A stretch of 64,000 nt of DNA from Impatiens glandulifera. Taxonomy: Eukaryota; Streptophyta; Magnoliopsida; Ericales; Balsaminaceae. This document shows, piece by piece, positions 41,401-53,188 of the stretch. Where the stretch lies: assembly GCF_907164915.1 (NCBI RefSeq), contig NC_061868.1, positions 50,281,689 through 50,345,688 on the forward strand. The letters run 5' to 3'. A program made the position numbers and the translations under genes. Numbering within the stretch: the stretch's first letter is position 1; each line of letters opens with the position of its first letter. Under the pieces are notes generated by a model. The model made no database searches and had not been told where the DNA came from. It saw only the letters and a list, made by a program, of their open reading frames with translations.

Positions 41401-42699
41401 AACCCAATTTAATATGATTTGGAATAAATTATTTGAATACCCTTATTTTGTTTAATAATAAAATTATAAAAATATTTAAATAATGAGTAATTTAATATTT
41501 TATTTAATGAATATAATGATTTGATTGATAAAAAATAAAATGAAATATAAAAATTGGGTTTTTGATCAATAAAATTCATAAATAATAATCTATAGGGAAC
41601 AACAAGCCCTTTGTATACGTAAGGATAGGTATGGTTGAATGAATAATACATCAGGCTAAGGTGGCGGAACAAGAATGGAGACATTTTTTGAAGATAAAGT
41701 TGCAACAAATTAGGTAAGGGTTTGGTCTATTTGCAACACCATCAATTTTTATTATTTCTTTCATGAGACAAATTTCCATGTTTTTAACATTTGACAAACT
41801 ATAAAAAATTATATCTTTTACTTTACTTTATATTATTCAATCCTTAATTCTTATGTACGTACGTATATAAATATAGGTTAAGATAATATTTATTCCATTT
41901 GAAAACCTGACTCAACTGGTCCCATATGCTATGTTGTTTGGGGGTAATTGGGTATATTTCTTGTGATTAAAACATAAAAAAAAACTATATTTTGATAAAA
42001 TATTATAGTATCAAGTACAAGATAATCCTATAGGCCTATATATATATATAAATAATTATCTTGAGTAGAATAATGATTGGTTATATATAGGGGACAGTTG
42101 TAAGGTTAAATAGGTATTACAATACTATTAATGCATGTTATATGTTTATATTTGTTCAACATATTATTAATACGAAACTATTATACATTTATTTAATTAG
42201 TTATAGCATGACAAGTGTTGCTTACACATCCCATCCATATTGAATTTTATTTTGGCCCAGACATTAATTTGTGAATGGATTAGATAGAATTGATGCTTTC
42301 AGAAATTTCAAGAATATTGATCAAAAATAAATAAATAAATATTTATTAATCTTGAATATATTTATTTTCTTGCATGCTATTCCAAGTTGAACTCTATTGA
42401 TTATTGTGATCAATAGTCACTTTTTAATTAGTCTTTCTTAAAAAAAAGTTATTATTATAATTCATCCAAACAAATCTATTATTTTGATTATGTTTTATTG
42501 TTTTGTAATAGTATTAACTATTAAGATTGGAATGAAAAACACACTTCTTTTAAAGTGAAAGCGATGATTAATAATGCAGTATTGTGGTGGTGATCATGTG
42601 GATTTTGAGATCTATTAGTCCAAACTAAGGCCAGGTGCTGTGTAATTAATATAGCCTTTACCCTATCGATCATCTTCATTAATTTCTCCTCCTACTACT

Positions 42700-42792
<93 letters not shown>

Positions 42793-45564
42793 TATATTAT
42801 TTGTTGCCTAAACTTGACTATATACTCAAACTTGTATTGGATAAATGCACGCACCTCTCATTCTCATCAATTTCAAAAAGTCATGTTTTTTCATGACCGT
42901 GGTAATATATTATTTCAGAAAATTCAAAATAATATTATACAATTAAAATGTTTAAAAAGTTTTACTATTTTATATGTTAATTATACAGAAGTTTCATTCT
43001 CAAGTTCAATGAAATTACAATAAGAGGTAAATTAATATATTTGTATTAATCTTCTTAAATGAAGAAAGAAAAAATGATCTGAACATTAAAATATAATATA
43101 TATAAATTAATAAATAAATGAGAAAATAATATTTTACTTTTATATTTGATTGAATAGTGCTTGTCTAACTCCATAATAATAAAGTAAGGAAAAAAAAGTG
43201 GCTGAATACGCCTACGTGTCAGTAACTCTATTGAGAAGTTTCTAAAGTCAACTTCTAATATTTTTTTTACATCTGACACGTATGTAGCGCCAAATCATTG
43301 CATTATTATATGTTACTTACATAAATCTTGATTGACGTATGGCTTAATTAATAATATTTATATTTGATACTATCATTTAAATAAAGGGCTTAATACAAGT
43401 TTTGATATTTTAAAAGATTATCAATGAATTGTAAGGTAGATGGATTTAGTCAACCGTTGCCATGTCTTCTTCCAAAGAGACAATTAATTTACTTTTTCTT
43501 TTCTTTTTATCACATTAAGAAGTTATTTTAAAATTCATAAATTACCATTATTTTTCTATACCATTAGGTTACAAAAATATGAAGAACATACTAATAATGG
43601 TTTTTGCATAATTTTGTTTTTAATGTGTGACAATTTTATGGATTTGTCTTTACTCTAATTAACAACTTAGGGATGAATTATACTCAAAGACAACATTATC
43701 AATCCCCATAAATTAGTATTTATCTACCTCTTTTTATTAAACTTTCATCTATTCTTATATTTTAAACTATTCTACCCCATATTAAAATAATCATCATGGT
43801 TGAATTATGAACATAGTTTAACTTGTAAGGTACTTTTAAAGATTTTTCAAAGTCATAACTTGATGAGTTAAAATATGGAAGCAAGTTAAAATCGAAAAAA
43901 ATTTCAAATTCTTTACTCCCATTACATATGTGGAATAGATGCTCTACACTATCGAAAATTATACGATAAAATTAATATAATAATATTTAAAATATGTATT
44001 TATTAAAGTGTACATAACAGTGAACAATGCACAATAAATACATTTATATTATCAATATTTATTTTACAAAAAATATTATGTCACAATTTATTATTATTAC
44101 CTTTATTTTTTTTAATTAATTTTTTATCTAGTTAGTTATTCCATAAACTTTTTTGGTTGGTTAACTCGTTGACTCAGTCGAGTTTGAGAGTCAATTAAAG
44201 AGTAACGAATTTAGAGTCAAATAAACTCGTTATAGGGTGGAATCGAGCACACTCTCGAGTTGACTCGACTAACTCATTAAAGTCGTTAATATTTATCTTT
44301 TTTTCCAATTTATACATCTTCATCTTTTTTACTGAAAATATAGTAAAAATCAAATATTATAAATATTAACATCCTCACTGGAAAATATATCCATGTTTAT
44401 GCTATTTTCTTGAAATATTATTCTTAATTTTTTAATTGTTCATTCTAACTTAGAAACAAGAAGATTTATTTATTTTCAAATACTGAAAGTGGATACAAGA
44501 AAAATAGTAATTTCTCACATTTGTAAAACTCTTAATCTTATTGATTTAAAAATTTTCAATTTATAAATTCACTATCACTTTACATTCACTCTCTATTGTT
44601 ATTGTAAATTAAAAGGGTTTCCTTCAAAGAAATCTTTTAATTTACAAATTAATCATCACTTACATTCATACTCTCTATTGTTAGTGTAAATTAAAAGGGT
44701 CTCTAGAAAATTCTCAGTTAAAAAAAAATAAAATATATTTCAACTTAAAATTATGGGACAAAAATAAATATAATAAAATTAAAAATACGTGTTTATTAAA
44801 GTATACATACATTTTCTTTTACTAGAAAATATTAAATCACCATTTATTATTATTACCATTACTTTTTGTTTTCTTCATTTTCTCTAGTTAGTTATTCCAC
44901 TATTTTTTTCATTTGTAATGTTTAAATTTTATAATTTTAAAAAATGAAAATTATTTTAAATAGATCTATTAATTAATATAAAAGAGTAAAAAAATATTAA
45001 AAAAAGACAATACTGATAAATATGAAAGGATGATATTGATACAATTATAAATGACTATTAAGATAATATTCAAGTTGAATGTTGTGGTAATTATTTTGAT
45101 ACATGATGATGTTTTTGACTTGTAACATGATACAAAATTTGTTTTAGAATATTTTGATTAGTTATTAATTTTGTGTAACACCTATTCAAACTCATTTTTT
45201 ATTTGGATATACTATGGTTTAATATTAACAAGTTAAAAAATTAATAATCTTATATGATTAAATTTATTTATGTTAGTGAACCTTTATCTTAAACCCATGA
45301 ACCAGTTTAAGTTTATGTAGTTTAGAGTTGGACTGGACACCTTATTTTCAGATATGGGTTTAATACTTTTGGGCTGGGCCTGGAAGAGTATGTGAGTGAG
45401 AGAGTGAGTGTGTGTGTGTGAGAGAAGATGGCTTCTTTTGCAAGAGAAGTGTAAAAATACAGTGGTTTCTTCTTTCACGGTTTGTCTGAAACTACGAAAT
45501 ATTTCAGGAAAGTGGAAATAGTGATACGAACGGATTCCGACTGGTCCATTTACAAGTGAGCATA
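41401..45564. repeat. AT-rich intergenic region with microsatellite and direct repeats
   Basis: No gene is recognised. (TA)n of about 84 bases at 42705-42788. Direct repeats: 43975-44150 resembles 44765-44915 (TTTATTAAAGT, TACATA, AAATATTA, TTATTATTATTACC, TCTAGTTAGTTATTCCA). 44565-44622 resembles 44638-44700 (TTACATTCA, CTCTCTATTGTTA, TGTAAATTAAAAGGGT). 45395-45423 is a (GTGA/GT)n purine-rich run shortly before the PAC2 gene. Confidence 0.5.
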
Positions 45565-48166
45565 ATGGAATTCGTTCTTGAGGAAGGCAAAACTCTCCCA
45601 GGGGATTCTTCTTCTCTGATTCTGGTTTGTTCCTTGAAATTTCATTATTCCTCTGTCGGTTTCTTTAATTTCTTCGTTTGTTTTCGAATCTTTGTCCGAT
45701 TGTTAACAATATTTTAGGTGATGTAGTTACCTGATTATTTATATTCTTGTTGGTTTGAATCTTTCGATCCCAGCCTGCTTTATCGATCGGAAATGTCGGT
45801 CAGCTAGCGGTTGATTTGCTTATATCTTCTACTAGAGCTGCGAGAATAGGGTATTTGGACGACCCTAATGTTCTTCCCTGCGTGGGTAATGATCCTTACT
45901 CGCCTGATTCGCCAGGGCTGCTTACTCTCCCTCTGGAAGGTAGGTCGATTCAATTTTATTTTATTTTGCTTTTTCTTGCACTCATTGATCTTAAATGTTG
46001 TTATTTTCTGGTTACTTATCAATCCATTCTTTGTAGTTTCATATTTTCCTACCATGCTAGCTGAAGATCTTTGTATAGCTATGTGTTTTGACTCAATGTC
46101 TTATGTTTATCTATCCATGAAAAATGAGCTGACCTTAAGTTACAGCCGTTCAGGCTTTGAAACACAATACAAATCAATAGGTCTAAAAATGGAGATTCTC
46201 GATGGATAATTTAAACAATTTCACAGTGCGAATTGCTCGCATGCATGCAATATTTGGTGAGTGTATCTTCATGTAACTAACTGTATTTGTAAATGTTGAG
46301 TCCAAGTTCTCATCATTGGGTTGATCTCAAGGCTGCACTTGCTAGAGTTAGTTTATCTCTGAAGGAAAGATGACTTCAGTCTGCAGCAAATGTCTTCTTA
46401 AAAATATGGCCTAATTTGGCGTTTGCTTCTCTTCTGCAGCTTATACTACATCATCAAATGCATTGACCCTTGTACAACAGAGATCTCCTATAAAAAAGGT
46501 AGAAATTTAAAAGACTTATTATTGATATTATTTTCTGCGGACTCTGTATGAGCTTGCTCAATAGACCATTTGTTTGAATTTGACCATTGCAATTATTAGT
46601 TATCCAAGAATAAAGCCCCAGAAATGTACTATTTGATTACTTCAGACAAGGAGTGTGCCTCAGAGCCTGTTTTGGTATAAGTTTTTGTCAACTAGATCAA
46701 AATACATAAAATCTACATTTGGCGATAACCTCTAACTGATGTAAGATTTTTTACAATCACACTTCAGACACCAAACGGAAAAAAAAATCACTTTCAATTT
46801 TTTTGGGGGTGTTTTTTTCCATGTGATAGTGATTTCAAAATCTTAGTGTCCAAATAGGCTAGCAGAAAAGTGCTCTTACATTTGTTTAATTTGGAAATAC
46901 TTGAGGGTAAATAATAGGTGATAATTTCTGTGCGAGTTCTAGTGGTCATATTAGATTGTGCCCAATTAATGATGTATAGGCACAGTTTCTCTAATGGAGA
47001 CAAACGATAATAATGCAAAAAAGAAAAAAAAGTGAGTTGGTCTAGCATACCAAAGTGATTACACTTTGGTTTGTTAATGGTTTACACTTGCACATCATTA
47101 CCTCTATAGTAAGAAAGGTTTTTTCCAGTATAATATGGCTTGAAACTGTAACTAACAAACTTATTTGCCTGTAGAGGCATTTGTGTTTAATTTGGTAATC
47201 TGCCCAAGTGTTCTGTTAAAACTAAAATCAAATGGGCTTATGTTTGATCAGGGCATGATGGTAGAATTTTCGAAGAATCTGGCTGATTTTGCTGTTGCTA
47301 CTGGAAAGAAACACGTGGTAGTGCTCTCTAGTTTAGATTTTGTGAGGTGGCAAAAAGTTGACATGTCAAGGTAATAATTAGATAAACAATAATTATCCTA
47401 GTTAGTTGAATTGCAGACCAAAAAATGAACATTTTTGTAAAAGTAAAAACTGCTTATAAAATCTTATTATGTAAGACTAAATGTGTGTTTGGGAGGATTA
47501 TTAAGGTAAAAATAGAATTGAGGTGTGATTTTTTTGGGATGATCAGTGGGTTGCAGATATATTACCTTTCAAGTGCAAGTGAGGATGGAAGAGATGAGGA
47601 ATGTGAAAGACGTGGGTGGAAAAGGCTGATTGAATATAGTCCAGATGGGAAAGGGTGGAAATACTTGAGGAGCATAGCAGCGGAGAAGGGTGGCGTGGAT
47701 TCACTTGATGAGGATGAGATGGAAGAGGAAGATTATTACTACCCAAGTTTGCCTTTTGCTGCCTTATTTTCTTGCTTAAAGGTATGTAATGTATTTAATA
47801 TTAAAAGAAGAAGAAGAAAGAAATGAAAGAGGCATTTTTGAATGGGAAATGTTTGGTTTAGGCAAAAGGCGTGAAGGTGAGTTGCTTAATGTGTTATTGC
47901 TCGGAAGGGGACAATATACAGGAGGCTTTTCAATTAGCTGAGGCAGCTTGTAGCCTTATGGGTGTCAATCCAGATTCTTCTGGTATGTATAAATGGTTTA
48001 GTTGTTGTTTGGTCTTCTGAAATGAATTTGAATGTTGAGTTTGGATTGAATGAATTGATTGTTGTGTATAGGATCGTCTGATGATGCAGTTGAAGGCGAA
48101 AAATGGGTGATTCCGCATTCATGGAAGACTGTGTATGGACCACCCCCTGATATGTCTATGTTCTAA
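45565..48166 (+). CDS. PAC2: Proteasome assembly chaperone 2
   Basis: Chaperone that, as a heterodimer with PAC1, helps build the alpha ring of the 20S proteasome. Exons 45565-45624, 45774-45939, 46440-46498, 47252-47370, 47547-47781, 47862-47982 and 48072-48166 total 855 nt, giving 284 residues with consistent phases. It starts MEFVLEEGKTLPGDSSS. Family features: NVGQLAVDLLISST, ARIGYLDDPNVLPCVGNDPY, LVQQRSPIKKGMMVEF, HVVVLSSLDFVRWQKVDMSS, GLQIYYLSS, and an acidic loop DEDEMEEEDYYYPSLPFAAL before KVSCLMCYCSEGDN. The length is close to other plant PAC2 proteins. The first exon and intron have a decayed copy at 28050-28215. Its position beside a WD40 gene agrees with remembered Arabidopsis order. 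Confidence 0.95.
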
Positions 48167-49117
48167 GATGTTTTTGTAGTAGCACTTACACTAATTTCTC
48201 TTTAATCTCCCCCCTCCCCCCCAAAAGGTCAGTAGTCATAAAGAAAGAAAGAAAGATGTTTCTTTAATATCTTTTGCTGATTGATTTGATTATTGTAATG
48301 CATTTGCATTTACATGGGTTCTTCTCATTGAGCAATATATTTTCCTTAGAAAAATGGAGATGGATGCTTGCATTTTATATTATTATTATTATTATTATGA
48401 TGATGATGATAACAAGAAAGAGGTTGTTTTTCATAAAATAATTTGGAAGGTGATGATATCCAGTAAGATGGAGTATGAGGATGGGACAGTGGACGTGGCA
48501 ACTCTATCACCTTTCATTAGATGTATAGATAGACTAATAATAATAATAATAATAATAAATTTTATATTGAGTTGAGAGAATAAGAGATTGATGAAAATTG
48601 AGGTCACCCACTATTACTACAGTACAGCTCATTCAATCTCCATTATTATTATTATTATTTTGGATTTGGATTTGGATTTCATGACATGATCAATCCTTTC
48701 TTTTTACTTGGGCCACGTGCCTCCATTGACAGAAGTTGTGATATTGAATCCAATCAGTGTAATAAGTTTGATTCAAACAGAGAGATTTCCCCAATGAAAT
48801 GATCACCAGAATAAAATTAAACCATTTTCAAATAAACATGAAGTCGGCATACATGAAGTCGGCACACAACACTCACTGTCCAGCTGGCTGGCTTCCCTGC
48901 TTTGAGTTGTTTGACTCTAAGCCTTTATTATTTAAAATAAATAATCAAAACCCGACAAAGAAAGGCCTTAGAGTTTTCCATCCTCTTCCATTCTCTAAAA
49001 GGCTACAAATCATCATCTCTATTTCAGCAGCAACTTTACAGTTCAAAATTTGTCTGTCACTAGCAGCTAGCAGCAGGGTCTGGATCCTTCCTTCATTCCT
49101 TGTAGCAAAATTTGATA
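48167..49117. other. Spacer between PAC2 and COR413
   Basis: Contains the PAC2 3' UTR and several trinucleotide tracts: (ATT)n at 48378-48397, (GAT)n next to it, (AATAAT)n at 48535-48556 and (TTA)n at 48641-48658. 48700-48720 carries GCCACGTGCC, a G-box-like CACGTG that could belong to the cold-regulated gene downstream. No gene is seen. Confidence 0.45.
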
Positions 49118-50014
49118 ATGGGAAAGTTCAAGAACAGCTATCTGGCTATGAAGACGGATTCGACATCCAGTGATTTAATCTCCTCTGATCTCCAAGATCT
49201 GGGACACGCCGCTAAGAAGTTCGCCAATCATGCCGTCCAGCTCGCTCTAGGGTCTAGTCTTGGCACTATCTTACTTCAATGGATCGCTTCCTTCGCTGCC
49301 GTGTACATCTCTCTCTCTCTCTCTCTCATTATCTACTCTTAAGTTTTAGAAAATGACACACCCTGGCCTATATTGCATAACATTTGTTGTTTACATTCTT
49401 GATTTTATTTGTGCAGATATCTGTTGATATTGGATCGAACCAACTGGAAGACTAACATCCTTACATCACTTCTAATCCCTTACATTTTCTTCAGTTGTCC
49501 ATCCCTAATCTTCGATTTTCTCCGGTAACTACCACACACAACTTACACACTCTCGGTAAATCTTATCTTATATGAAAAACTTAATGATGATGATGCAGGG
49601 GAGACGTTGGAAAGTGGGTTGCATTCATTGCTGTGGTGTTGCGTCTTTTCTTTCCCCACCGTTTTCCAAGTTTGTATTTCTGCCATGACTACTAACTAGA
49701 AAAAAGATCCAATTTTTCTCTCTCTCTCTTTCTCTGATTGTGGTTTTGAATTGAATGCAGATTGGCTAGAATTGCCCGGGGCTTTGATTCTGCTGATCGT
49801 GGTGGCTCCAAGCTTGTTTGCATATTACGCTCGGGATAACCTCATCGGTGTGGGAGTTTGTCTAGTCATCGGTTGTTACCTTCTTCAGGAACACATTAGA
49901 GCATCTGGGGGATTCAGAAATTCATTTACTAGGGCTAATGGGATATCCAACTCCATGGGGATCATCGTCATCTTGGTTTATCCAGTCTGGGCTCTCATTG
50001 TTGACCTCATATGA
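49118..50014 (+). CDS. COR413-PM: Cold-regulated 413 plasma membrane protein
   Basis: Multispanning membrane protein of the COR413 family, linked to cold and drought acclimation; the plasma-membrane subgroup is indicated by the short N-terminus with YLAMKTD and no transit peptide. Exons 49118-49302, 49417-49524, 49599-49669 and 49761-50014 give 205 residues. Five to six hydrophobic segments follow the leader: LGTILLQWIASFAAVYLLIL, ILTSLLIPYIFF, WVAFIAVVLRLFF, ALILLIVVAPSLFAYYA, GVGVCLVIGCYLL and GIIVILVYPVWALIVDLI. Highly conserved motifs are DRTNWKTN, GDVGKW, and QEHIRASGGFRNSFTRANGI. Introns fall between membrane segments. The molecular activity of the family is not established. Confidence 0.95.
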
Positions 50015-50490
50015 TTTAATATTATCTTCATTTTCATTTCATATCACTGGCGGCGTCCTCAGTCTCTGTGTTGTTTGTGTCATGTAAGGAGCAGGAAGAT
50101 GATTGATTTTATTATTAGCAGCCTTTGTTCATTGAATAATAACCACCACCCCCACCCTGTTTTTATTATATGATCGATCGATCGATCAATCGTGCAATTT
50201 GTATGTATGTGTATCCTTTGTGGATTGAATGAAGAACAAGAATCATCATTTATCATTCTAAATTGGTCTTTTATTTTGCTCTCTCTGGATAGATCTAGTG
50301 ATTGATTATTGTCTTCTTCTTCTTCTACTCCCAACCCATGTATAATTTGATGATTCAAATCTTTGAATAAATATATTATTTTTAATTTTAACCTTCCCAA
50401 TGACAAAAGTTGCTGTCTTTTTTTTCCACTGGGCCTGCGAAAGGTTCGGTTAAGACTTATAGCACCGCCGAGGTTTAAGCAAATAATTAT
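50015..50490. other. Spacer between COR413 and pseudouridine synthase
   Basis: COR413 3' UTR and promoter of the next gene. It has a (GATC)n run at about 50172-50187 and a (TTC)n run at 50313-50325. No additional gene is seen. Confidence 0.4.
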
Positions 50491-52780
50491 ATGGCGGCCG
50501 CCCGAATTCTACGCTTCGATTTAGTTCGATCCACCGCCGACGACTTAGTACCAGCTATTTTGCGGCACCTACGTGGGGGGTACAGCACCATCTCCTCCAA
50601 CCCAGAGGACGAGAAAGAGACAGGCCGCTGGCTTACTTTACCCCCCTTCACCCCCACTATCAATGGCGATTCTCTTGGTAAGAAACTTGCCGCCGGCGGT
50701 TCTTCCTCTAGCAAAGATGAAGTCACAACCTCCATGACAGCCCTCAAATGGGTATTCAAGTGCTGCCCAGATATTCCTAAATCTCTCGTTCAAAAGATTT
50801 TTCGTTTGAGACAGGTCTGAATTCACCTCCCTATCCCAAATACCAAATCCCAATCCCCTCTTGTGCCGTGCCTTTTGAATTAAATTTTTGTATTTCCATC
50901 ATGTATATAGGTTCGTAGAGAATCTTCTATGTTGAGTTGTGATTCGGATGTTAAGAATCGCCTTCGACGAGTAAGAATTAATGCTTTTTGCTATCGGGAA
51001 TATTGGAAAAAAATGCTGTCTTTCGTTTCAATGTTTGACTGAATTATTCCTAGGTGGCAGCAAAGGATCCGATGAACACAGGAGATCGTGTTTATCTTCC
51101 TGCAATCAAACAAAGGCTGTCTTGTGAGAATTCCAATTCCAAGACCACCCATCATATCAATGATAAAGAAGCAAGCTTTCTACACAGCCTTGTTTTACAC
51201 AAGGTGTTCTTTACTCCTAAGAATCATGTTTGGCTGTTTAATGCGGTTGTGTTCTTTGTTACTAAACACTGTTTTAATATTTCAGGATCCAGCCATTCTT
51301 GTTATCAACAAACCTTCTGGAATGCCTGTTCAAGTAAGAAACTTGATGTATTCATTTTCTTCCCAAATTTTCCAGATTCCATGTCTTCTCCATATACAAA
51401 CTAGGGCACTTAACATTAAATGTTATGTGATTAAACTCATTTCTTGCTAAAGTAGACGTGTTTCTGTAAAGAAAAAATATGTTCATTTTCTTTTTCCTTA
51501 AGACTGCTGAAATCCAATATCTATTCTCAAATCAAAGGGTGGGGTTGGAATCAAGCAAAGCTTGGATGAACTAGCTACAACTTATCTGAAATTTGATTAT
51601 CCTGAAGCTCCTAAACTGGTGAGCCTTTCAACAGATTGGTATTGTTTTTTCTTTTTTTGAAAAGAAACAGTGTCATTCAACTGGTATGATTTAGGTTCAC
51701 AGGCTTGATAGAGATTGCAGTGGAATTTTGGTTTTAGCAAGGACCCAAATGAGTGCCTCTGTTTTACATTCAATCTTTCGCGAGGAAACACTAGAAGCAT
51801 CCAAGGTGACAAATAAGTTTTTGTTCTTTTTGTACGTTCGGGATGGATGTTAAAGTAATAATAGTATTTAATGTTGTTAGTTTATCTTAATTTGTCTATT
51901 GGTGTTTGTTTCTATTATCAATCTGTATAGGATCCAGAAAAGAACAAAATTTTGCAGAAGAGGTACTTGGCACTTGTTATTGGAGTCCCAAGACGTTCCG
52001 AGGGTTTAATTTCTGCGCCACTGGGACAGGTTTGACGTCGACAATCATCTTCCCCCAAAAGCCTTGTAGACTTAAAAACCATTGCTGTCTTGATTTCAGG
52101 TGAATCTGAGTGATGGAAAATCTGTGAAGATAACTGTTATTGACAGCTCCAAATCATTGTCTTCGCAGCATGCCTTAACCAAGTATCGAGTGATTGAATC
52201 TTCCCCCCATGGTGAGTTGCTAAACTTTTTGAATGCAATTTAAAGACATAAAAGGCGGTTGATGGGTGAATGTGACATGAACTGCAGGTTACTCGTGGAT
52301 CGAGCTATCCCCTCTGACAGGAAGAAAACACCAGGTATTGAATCGAATGAAATGGACATTCTTGATTGGTCAATCAACCCTCTTTTAGACATTCTGTAAA
52401 ATTTTCAGCTTCGGGTGCATTGTGCGGAGGTTTTAGGAACACCAATAGTGGGAGACTACAAGTATGGGCGAAAAGCTCATAGTAAAATGAAACCTTTAGG
52501 TTGGTTGGGCGATGATGACTCTAATGATGAGAAATACAACAAGTCTGGAGGAAGAGAAAACTCTGTTAGCTTCGATGATTTGGGAAGGGGGAGTATATCA
52601 GATGAAGAGCCAAGTTTACACCTTCATTGTAAAGAGATCATCCTGCCCAGCGTTTTTGAGGCTCTGCAACAAGTGCAGGCCAATACAGAATGCGATGTTT
52701 CGAAGATCAAATCGCTTAAGTTAATTGCCCCTCTTCCACCTCACATGCAAAGAAGTTGGACCATTCTAAAGTCTTCATGA
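50491..52780 (+). CDS. RNA pseudouridine synthase, RluA family, probably organellar
   Basis: Isomerises uridine to pseudouridine in RNA. Ten exons (50491-50814, 50911-50970, 51054-51203, 51286-51333, 51538-51618, 51695-51805, 51931-52029, 52100-52211, 52288-52334, 52409-52780) give 467 residues with all phases matching. The N-terminus [14 protein letters not shown] is basic and Ser/Ala-rich, compatible with a mitochondrial or plastid transit peptide. An S4-like segment precedes [18 protein letters not shown]. The catalytic block is [17 protein letters not shown], with the nucleophilic Asp at about residue 226. Then come [29 protein letters not shown] and [10 protein letters not shown] non-family acidic/Ser insert ([10 protein letters not shown] and after) separates the last motif from the C-terminus. 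It resembles plant 'RNA pseudouridine synthase 3/4, mitochondrial'. Confidence 0.94.
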
Positions 52781-53188
52781 TCTTCAACAATTTATCACTA
52801 GCATTTATTTATCTGACCAATTTTTATGTGAGAGCTAGAGTTGCCAATGCGAAACTACTTACCTGTTTTATTTTATAAAGTTCATGTTATGCTTTCTACA
52901 ATTATTATGCATCAAATCAATCACATTGCATTGGTGAAATTTTGAAAAAATAAGCATCATTTCATATTTTTTTGTTTCTTTGTTCAACAAGGTAGGAAGT
53001 TAGTCTTATTTTTCACAATTATGACCTCCACTTTAATTTAAGGTATTCTATGATAATCAAGTTTGTGATATTTGGTCTCAAAGTAGATATTTATCTATAT
53101 ATTTTTGTTGTGTCGTTCATTTTCGTAGTTGTTGCAAACTAATTTCATATATCGATTGTGAATGGGAAGTTTCTAACTATAATGGAAA
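52781..53188. other. 3' flank of the pseudouridine synthase gene
   Basis: 3' UTR and AT-rich spacer up to the start of the duplicated block. No gene or repeat is recognised. Confidence 0.35.
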
